Assembly: GCA_026129685.1 (NCBI GenBank)
Contig: JAHCHO010000011.1
Coordinates: 1-64,000 of the forward strand
Direction of reading: 5' to 3'
Length of the DNA stretch: 64,000 nt
From: Fimbriimonadaceae bacterium
Lineage (GTDB): Bacteria; Armatimonadota; Fimbriimonadia; Fimbriimonadales; Fimbriimonadaceae
The notes under the pieces were generated by a model that was given only the letters and a program-made list of their open reading frames with translations, did no database searches and was not told where the DNA came from. Shown here piece after piece: positions 58,521 through 64,000 of the stretch. Every line of letters starts with the position of its first letter. The first letter of the stretch is position 1. The position numbers and the translations under genes are program-made.

Positions 58521-60512
58521 ATGAGTCGTGGCAAGTCCAAGAGCGATCCAACGGAGGCCGAGCACCTCCGCCGCGCGGCGATGCTGGAGACCGCGCTGGA
58601 AGCGGCGGGCCTGGCCGCATGGGAGCTCGATCTGGGGTCCAACCTCGTTCTCCTCGACGAGCGGGCCGCCGGCGTCATCGGCGTCGGCGAGTCCCTTCAC
58701 GGTCGCCTGGACCTCATGGCGATGGTCCACCCCGACGACCGTGCTTGCGTTCGCCGGTCCCTCGAAACCCATCTGGCGGGCGAGTGCGTTGCCTTCCATG
58801 CCTCCTTCCGTTTCGTGCCGCGCGCGGGCGAAGTCCGATGGCTGGTCGCGCGCGGCCGACTTGTGGAGGCCGGCGCATCGAGGCGCGTCGTCGGCACCGT
58901 TCACGACGCGACCGAAGAGCACGGGCGCCAAATCCTGGTCCGACGCCTGTTGGAGACCGCTTCCGTCACCGGCCCCGCGTTCTTCGACGCCCTCGTTCGG
59001 AGTCTCGCCGAGGTCACCGGCGCCCGTCACGCGGCGGTCGCCGAACTTGTCGAGCCGGATCGCGTGCGAACGGTGTCGCACTGGGTGAACGGTGCGCTCG
59101 CCCCGAACTTCGAGTACGATCTCGCCGGGACGCCCTGCGAGAACGTGCTGGAGGCGAACGCGTGTCAGTTCGTCGATGGCGTCGCCGAGCGGTTCCCGAA
59201 CGATGCCGCCCTGCGGAAACTCGGCATCGCGTCCTACCTCGGCGTCCCGCTCCGCTCCGCCTCGGGCGTCGCGATCGGCTTGCTCCACGCGATGAGCGAG
59301 GACCCGATGCCCGACCCCGCCCTGCTCGATCGGGTGCGACTCTTCGCCTCCCGCGCCGCCGCCGAACTCGAACGCCTCCAGGCCGAGCGAGCCCTGCGGA
59401 GCGCGGAGGTTCGGTTCCGGTCGGTGATCGAGGGTCTGAACGAGGGCGTGCTCCTCACGGATCGCGACGGAGTCGCCCTCTACGTCAATCGGCAGTTCGG
59501 GTCCACGACCGGCTTCATGTTCGAGGACTTGGCCGGCCGGCCCGCTTACGAGGTCCTCTTCGGACCCGACGAGTGGCCCACCGCCCGCCAGCGTCTCCGC
59601 CGACGACTCGACGGAGAGGAAGACGCGTTCGTGGTGGACTTGGTCCGCCGGGACGGCGTCCATCGGTGGGTCGCGATCAAGGAGTCGCCGTTCCGTGACG
59701 AAGCCGGCCAAGTGGTCGGCATCCTGGCCGCGCTGGAGGACATCACCGAGCAGGTGCGCGCGGAGACGAAGGTCCGTGAGGCCCACGAAGAACTGGAGCG
59801 CCGGGTCCGAGACCGGACCGCCGAACTCCAGACCATGAACCGGGAACTGGAGTCGTTCAGTTACTCGGTGTCCCATGACCTTCGCGCGCCCCTCCGCAGC
59901 ATCAACGGATTCGGCAAGATCCTCCAGGAGGAGTTCGCCGAGAACCTGGGCGAGGAAGGCCGGGACTATCTCCGGCGGATCGTGGACGCCACCCGCCGCA
60001 TGGGCCAACTGATCGACGACCTCCTCGACCTCTCCCGGACCTCGCTTCACGAGTTGCAGCGACGGGACATTCGGCTCTCCGCGATCGCCGAGCGCGTCGC
60101 CGAACGGCTCTCCTCGAGCGATCAAGGGCGTCGAGTGGTCTGGCGAATCGAGCCCGACCTCGTCGCCAATGCCGACCCGACCCTGATCACGGTCCTGTTC
60201 GACAATCTCCTCGAAAACGCCTGGAAGTTCACCCAGTACCTTGACGACGCGACCATCGAGTTCGGACGCGAGGAAGGAGCCTCTGGTCGGGTCTACTACG
60301 TCCGCGACAACGGCGCCGGTTTCGACATGGCCTTTCGCGATCGGCTGTTTCAGCCGTTCCAGCGCCTCCACGATTCGCGCCTGTTCGAGGGAACCGGGGT
60401 GGGTCTCGCCACCGTCCAGCGGGTCGTGAACCGGCACGGGGGGAAGGTCTGGGCGGAGAGTGCCCCCGACGAGGGCGCGACCTTCTACTTCACCCTCGGA
60501 CGGCCTTCCTGA
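58521..60512 (+). CDS. PAS-GAF-PAS sensor histidine kinase
   Basis: A 663-residue soluble kinase. It has an N-terminal PAS (about 15-130, VHPDDRACVRRSLETHLAGE), a GAF (145-290, GTPCENVLEANACQFVDGVA; SYLGVPLRSASGVAIGLLHA), a second PAS (300-415, SPFRDEAGQVVGILAALEDI), a coiled-coil linker, and HisKA with SYSVSHDLRAPLRSINGFGK. The HATPase ends GTGVGLATVQRVVNRHGGKV, of the phytochrome-like kinase type. No chromophore cysteine is evident. No response regulator adjoins it; the divergent LuxR-type gene lacks a receiver. Two further ATGs at 58502 and 58528 are out of frame. Confidence 0.93.
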   Translation: MSRGKSKSDPTEAEHLRRAAMLETALEAAGLAAWELDLGSNLVLLDERAAGVIGVGESLHGRLDLMAMVHPDDRACVRRSLETHLAGECVAFHASFRFVPRAGEVRWLVARGRLVEAGASRRVVGTVHDATEEHGRQILVRRLLETASVTGPAFFDALVRSLAEVTGARHAAVAELVEPDRVRTVSHWVNGALAPNFEYDLAGTPCENVLEANACQFVDGVAERFPNDAALRKLGIASYLGVPLRSASGVAIGLLHAMSEDPMPDPALLDRVRLFASRAAAELERLQAERALRSAEVRFRSVIEGLNEGVLLTDRDGVALYVNRQFGSTTGFMFEDLAGRPAYEVLFGPDEWPTARQRLRRRLDGEEDAFVVDLVRRDGVHRWVAIKESPFRDEAGQVVGILAALEDITEQVRAETKVREAHEELERRVRDRTAELQTMNRELESFSYSVSHDLRAPLRSINGFGKILQEEFAENLGEEGRDYLRRIVDATRRMGQLIDDLLDLSRTSLHELQRRDIRLSAIAERVAERLSSSDQGRRVVWRIEPDLVANADPTLITVLFDNLLENAWKFTQYLDDATIEFGREEGASGRVYYVRDNGAGFDMAFRDRLFQPFQRLHDSRLFEGTGVGLATVQRVVNRHGGKVWAESAPDEGATFYFTLGRPS

Positions 60513-60523
60513 GCCGACCCGCG

Positions 60524-60943
60524 TTAGCTCGCGTGCTCGAGCACCCGTTCCGCCAGGATGAGCGCGACGAAATCGTCCACCGGCTCGGGCGGCGCGAGCA
60601 TCGTGCTCGGGAACAACCGGCGCCATCCACGGCGCCGATGGAACTCCCAATAGCGCTCGCGCGCCTGCATCGTCGTGTCGCGTTCGTCCACGACCAGCAC
60701 GCCGAGTCCCGGGTGCGTCTCCTTGATCGCCGCCACCAACTCGCGCGAGCGGGTGCCCGATCCGACGATGACGAATCCGAAGGGGCGCGTTGCCTGGGCT
60801 TCCCCGACTTTGACGACCGTTTCGGCTTGCGGCACCACCGCCCGCCACAGCACCTCGAGCTTGCCATCCCTGTCCCGATGCACGAGCGCCATGCCGCACT
60901 TGGACGAGCCGGGATCGATCGCCAGGACGGTCTTGTCGTTCAT
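60524..60943 (-). CDS. YqgF/RuvX-like RNase H-fold nuclease (cyanobacterial type)
   Basis: A 139-residue RNase H-fold protein. First-strand Asp in VLAIDPGSSKCGMALVHRD, FGFVIVGSGTRSRELVAAI, then VVDERDTTMQARERYWEFHR, and the C-terminal PPEPVDDFVALILAERVLEH with the last Asp. This matches the YqgF-like variant known from cyanobacteria; YqgF acts on 16S rRNA precursor or Holliday junctions. It overlaps the DUF3084 gene by 4 bp. ATTCTA at 60954-60959 (TAGAAT on this strand) lies 10 nt before the ATG, so an internal leaderless transcript is possible. Confidence 0.85.
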   Translation of the reverse strand: MNDKTVLAIDPGSSKCGMALVHRDRDGKLEVLWRAVVPQAETVVKVGEAQATRPFGFVIVGSGTRSRELVAAIKETHPGLGVLVVDERDTTMQARERYWEFHRRRGWRRLFPSTMLAPPEPVDDFVALILAERVLEHAS

Positions 60944-62484
60944 CGGAGTCGGAATTCTAGCCGAAGTGCGTCCGCCGCGCGCGTCTCTTTCGCCGCGAGC
61001 ACCTGGACGCGCACGTTGCGTCCCTCCGCCTTGACCTGCCGGACCAAGGACAGAAGTTCCTGGGTGGAAACCGCCCCGTAGGGTTGGTCGCTGCCCTGAC
61101 GCGGGATCATCTTCGCCGCCTGGGCCCGCTCCCGTACCTTCGCCAGCAACCCTTCCGCGATCTCCTGGATCACGTCGCCCTCGGGACGAGCCCCGTCGAT
61201 CCGCACCTCGGTGAGCGCCTCGCCCTGGCGGAACACGACCGGATTGCGAAACACCCGGACGACGAGCGGGACGAACTCCCCTTGAAAGGCGTTCCAGGCG
61301 GCGTAGGCGACGAGCGCGAGTTCCTCGCCCTTTCCCGCCACGCCCTCCGTCAGGTTCGTCATCTGGTCGTCCACCGTGACGGTCCGGTCGTCGACCTGGA
61401 GCGGCATCAGCCCGGCCACCGGGCCGCCCGCCGTCTCGCCGCGCGCGCCCCGCCCGCGCGCCGTGGTTTCCGCGATCGCGAACACGCTCTGCAGGGCGGC
61501 TCGGGCCTCGGCGGCCGACTGCGACGCCGCCACCGGGTAGCGCGCGAGTTCCTCGTCGATGTGGAACGCAAGCGGGCGCGTGCGAACGATCTGCAGGTTG
61601 GCGTCCACCCGCCCGATTAGCCGCTGCAACTGCTCCTGCTTGAGCGTCAACTGCTCGGACACCCGGTCCAACTGAAGACGATTCTGCTCCAGCTCCGATT
61701 GCGACTCCCGCTTGAGACGCTCGAAATCCTCCGCCAGGGTCGAGAGGGACCGCTCGAGCCCGCTCTTCTGGTCCAGCGCGATCCGGTTGTCGCGCTCGAG
61801 TCGGTCGAGTTCGCCTCGCAACGAGGCGATCTGCCCGTCCAGTTCCGAAACGCTCCTTTCGAGACTGGAGTTTTCGCGTTGGAGCTGGATGTTGCGCTTG
61901 AACTCGGCGTTGATGTCGTCGTTCAAGGTCCGGAAACTGACTTGCAGCCGGGCGAGGTCGCCCTGCCGCAACTCGACCAGCTTCTGCGTGTCGAACGCCT
62001 TCTTCGAGGCCGTCCGCAACTTGGCGTCCAGTTGCCTCATGTTGGATTCCCGCCTCCGGACCTGCCCCTCGAGCTCTTGGGCGCGGTCCTCCGCCTTCCC
62101 GACCTCCAGCTTCGACCGCTCGAGTTCTCCCGTCAGCTTCGTCAGTTCGGTGCGCCCGCTCAGGATGTCGCCCGCCAAACGCTGGCGATCGGCGTTCAGT
62201 TGGCCGACCTCGGACCTCAGTTCGTCGCGCTCGGCGATCGCGCCCGGACCCTCCAGGAACCAGCGCCGAACCGAGGCGCTCATGATCATGACGAGGGCGA
62301 TCGTGAAGAGCGGGATCAGAACCCCCGCCCCCACGATCAGCACTTCCGCCGTATGGCGCGGCCGAAGCCCGAAGAGCGACTTGCGCTTCTTGCCGATCGT
62401 GCGCCCGAGTCGGTCGGCGAAGTACGCGATGAGACCGCCGCCAAGGGCGGCGAGCACACCGAATCCAATGCCGAAGGGATCCAC
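60940..62484 (-). CDS. DUF3084-family membrane coiled-coil protein
   Basis: A 514-residue inner-membrane protein. Two N-terminal helices (IGFGVLAALGGGLIAYFADR and EVLIVGAGVLIPLFTIALVM) flank the signature GRTIGKKRKSLFGLRPRHTA of DUF3084. A long coiled coil (about 80-300, rich in Glu/Arg/Leu heptads) and a C-terminal globular domain (310-510) follow, probably in the periplasm. The family is known mainly from cyanobacteria and related phyla; its function is unknown. It lies 12 bp after the LptF/G gene and overlaps yqgF by 4 bp, so it is co-expressed with LPS transport. Confidence 0.85.
   Translation of the reverse strand: MDPFGIGFGVLAALGGGLIAYFADRLGRTIGKKRKSLFGLRPRHTAEVLIVGAGVLIPLFTIALVMIMSASVRRWFLEGPGAIAERDELRSEVGQLNADRQRLAGDILSGRTELTKLTGELERSKLEVGKAEDRAQELEGQVRRRESNMRQLDAKLRTASKKAFDTQKLVELRQGDLARLQVSFRTLNDDINAEFKRNIQLQRENSSLERSVSELDGQIASLRGELDRLERDNRIALDQKSGLERSLSTLAEDFERLKRESQSELEQNRLQLDRVSEQLTLKQEQLQRLIGRVDANLQIVRTRPLAFHIDEELARYPVAASQSAAEARAALQSVFAIAETTARGRGARGETAGGPVAGLMPLQVDDRTVTVDDQMTNLTEGVAGKGEELALVAYAAWNAFQGEFVPLVVRVFRNPVVFRQGEALTEVRIDGARPEGDVIQEIAEGLLAKVRERAQAAKMIPRQGSDQPYGAVSTQELLSLVRQVKAEGRNVRVQVLAAKETRAADALRLEFRLR
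60954..60959 (-). promoter_or_regulatory. TAGAAT -10-like box before the yqgF-like gene
   Basis: It lies 10 nt upstream of the ATG at 60943, inside the last codons of the DUF3084 gene. It may give a separate leaderless mRNA. Confidence 0.35.
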
Positions 62485-62496
62485 GCTTCAGTTCCT

Positions 62497-63606
62497 CTAG
62501 TGGTTCTTGCGCCAGATGGCGAAAGACCCGTACAGCACGCCGATGACGAGGGGGGCGAAGCTGGCCGCGTAAGCGGGGATTCGCCCGCCCTGCGCGCTGA
62601 TCGCCATCAGGTTCGCCAACAACATGTATCCGAAGATGATGATGACGGAAAGCCAGAAACCGGTCGCCGCCCCGGTTCGGTGGTTCCGAATACCCAGCGG
62701 AGCGCCCACCAGGCCGTAGACCAACGCCGCCAGCGGGAGCGCGATCTTGTTCCAGTATCCGTATTGTAGGTTCGCGATCTGCGACGGACTCGCCAGGTTG
62801 TTGCGTTCCAACTGGGCGATGCGCTCCGCCATTTGCGCCATGCTGAAGGTGTCGAGGTCGCTGACCTTTGCCGCCAGGATGTCGTCGCCCGTGAAGTCGG
62901 CCTTCGGCACTTGGGCGGGCCACGACTCGCCTTCCAGCTTGATCGCCAGGTTCCCGTCGCTCGAGAGCAACGATCCTCCGCCCCGGATGCGCCACTCCTT
63001 GTCGTTCACGAACGTCATGTCCTTGGCCTCGAGCACCGTCGTCCACTTGCCGTTCTTGTCGAAGGCGAGGACGAACGCCTTCTTCAGCGTCCGGCTCCCA
63101 ATGTCGTAGTCGCTCGCGATGACCATCGCTTCGAGCCGACCGTCCTTGTACTGCGGCATGAGCACGGGTCGCCCGCCGCGCGAGTCGATCCGCTTCGCGA
63201 TCTCGTCCTTGATGCGCGTCGCCTGCTTCGCCGCGAAGGGAACGAGGGTTTCGTTGAACCCAAAAGCCAGCAAACTCACCGCCAGTCCGAACAACGCCAC
63301 CGGCCGAACGATCCGTCCGACGCTCGCGCCCCCCGCCCGCACCGCCACGATCTCGCTGTCGCTGCTGAGCCGCCCGAAGGCGAGCAGCGTGCCGAGCAAC
63401 ATCGCCATGGCGAACGTCTTCGCCATCACCCCCGGCAACAGCATTGCCGTCAGTTCGAGGACGGTGCCGAACGACACCCCCTTCACGACGTAGTCCGTGA
63501 TCTGGAACAGGTACGTCCCCGCCATGATCAGCACGGTGAAGATCGCCACCCCGAACCCCCATGGTCCGATCAGTTCTTTCAGGACCAGGAGGTCGATCCG
63601 CTTCAA
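62497..63606 (-). CDS. LptF/LptG-family (YjgP/YjgQ) LPS export permease
   Basis: A 369-residue permease with three N-terminal helices, a central periplasmic beta-jellyroll (about 110-270) and three C-terminal helices ([60 protein letters not shown]). LptF and LptG with two LptB subunits extract LPS from the inner membrane. Only one permease gene is seen in the window; the other may be elsewhere, or the protein may act as a homodimer. It overlaps lptB by 4 bp. The signature [19 protein letters not shown] opens the protein. Confidence 0.9.
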   Translation of the reverse strand: MKRIDLLVLKELIGPWGFGVAIFTVLIMAGTYLFQITDYVVKGVSFGTVLELTAMLLPGVMAKTFAMAMLLGTLLAFGRLSSDSEIVAVRAGGASVGRIVRPVALFGLAVSLLAFGFNETLVPFAAKQATRIKDEIAKRIDSRGGRPVLMPQYKDGRLEAMVIASDYDIGSRTLKKAFVLAFDKNGKWTTVLEAKDMTFVNDKEWRIRGGGSLLSSDGNLAIKLEGESWPAQVPKADFTGDDILAAKVSDLDTFSMAQMAERIAQLERNNLASPSQIANLQYGYWNKIALPLAALVYGLVGAPLGIRNHRTGAATGFWLSVIIIFGYMLLANLMAISAQGGRIPAYAASFAPLVIGVLYGSFAIWRKNH

Positions 63607-64000
63607 CCGGCCGCCTCGTCGGGATGCAGCGCCCCTTCCTCGAGGACGACGTCCTCCGCCATCGAGGCGAACTGGCTGCCCAGATAGTGCTTCCGAACGA
63701 GCGGGTCGTTCGAAACCTCGTCCTGCGAACCCTCCTTGATGATCCGGCCGTCCACGAGGATGTAGTTGCGGTCGGTGATCTTCAGCGTCGCCGCGACGTT
63801 GTGGTCGGTGATCAGGATGCCGATGTTCCGGCCCTTCAGGCGGAACAAGATCTCCTGGATCTCCTCGATCGTCACCGGGTCGATGCCCGTGAACGGCTCG
63901 TCGAGGAGGATGAACTTGGGTTCCGCCGCCAGGGCCCGCGCGATCTCCACCCGACGCCTTTCGCCGCCGGAAAGCACGTTGCCCAGGCTCCTCAAGACCC
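63603..64000 (-). CDS. lptB: LPS export ABC transporter ATPase LptB (5' end outside window)
   Basis: The C-terminal 131 residues of an ABC ATPase. Signature [19 protein letters not shown], Walker [15 protein letters not shown]-loop [19 protein letters not shown] and the LptB-type tail [10 protein letters not shown], then a short acidic extension. The frame stays open to the window edge, so the start and Walker A are missing. It is coupled to the LptF/G permease by a 4-bp overlap, which supports the LptB assignment over branched-chain amino-acid transporters with similar tails. Confidence 0.93.
   Translation of the reverse strand, partial: VLRSLGNVLSGGERRRVEIARALAAEPKFILLDEPFTGIDPVTIEEIQEILFRLKGRNIGILITDHNVAATLKITDRNYILVDGRIIKEGSQDEVSNDPLVRKHYLGSQFASMAEDVVLEEGALHPDEAAG

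Overview
This is a 64 kb stretch of a GC-rich bacterial chromosome (roughly 65% G+C by eye) from an organism with an outer membrane. Genes for lipid A synthesis (lpxC, lpxD), outer-membrane protein assembly (bamA, skp/ompH, tamB) and LPS export (lptB, an LptF/LptG permease) are all present. The type IV pilin-like secreted protein, the DUF3084 and cyanobacterial-style YqgF genes, and mixed leaderless and Shine-Dalgarno starts suggest an Armatimonadota-like lineage (Fimbriimonadia). That placement is inference from gene content; no rRNA is present to test it.

Layout. At 1-1143 an IS110-family transposase follows the 3' end of an unidentified gene. At 1540-4358 are an ABC exporter and an NAD-dependent epimerase. 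At 4380-4703 is a cluster of REP-like repeats. At 4865-7351 is a four-gene operon of exported or membrane proteins (DUF1573-like, pseudopilin, Cys-rich secreted protein, membrane-anchored protein); two of its genes carry apparent frameshifts. A class C-like serine hydrolase follows, then a complete seven-subunit Mrp Na+/H+ antiporter operon on the minus strand (14239 down to 8538).

14300-24256 is an outer-membrane biogenesis operon on the minus strand: tamB, bamA, skp, an unknown coiled-coil lipoprotein, lpxD, lpxC. 24339-27883 (plus strand) holds a SprT-like protein, a sialidase-like protein, a GNAT-family protein, tRNA-Ala(GGC) and a degenerate Fpg/Nei-like protein. 27888-30290 has small proteins, a PfkB kinase and a decayed region. 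30290-39431 has acetyl-CoA synthetase, a secreted beta-propeller-like protein, TPR proteins, gatB and gyrB. 39544-42294 is a methyltransferase / DUF1611 / enolase-superfamily epimerase operon, probably for D-glutamate or dipeptide metabolism. 42310-44211 has two exported unknown proteins, one with caspase/CHAT-like features. 44302-48982 is an RND efflux pump with its adaptor.

49177-58106 contains a PhyH-type dioxygenase, a peptide-binding lipoprotein, purM, a two-component system, a mutarotase-like protein and an ornithine-cyclodeaminase-like protein. 58107-60512 has a stand-alone LuxR-type regulator divergent from a PAS/GAF histidine kinase. The window ends in an lptB - lptF/G - DUF3084 - yqgF operon on the minus strand, with lptB cut by the window edge.

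The dominant theme is envelope construction: lipid A synthesis, beta-barrel insertion, inter-membrane lipid transport and LPS export lie in two operons, with exported proteins of unknown function around them. Several genes appear to be transcribed from TANNNT boxes only 6-10 nt upstream of their start codons, so leaderless translation is probably common here.
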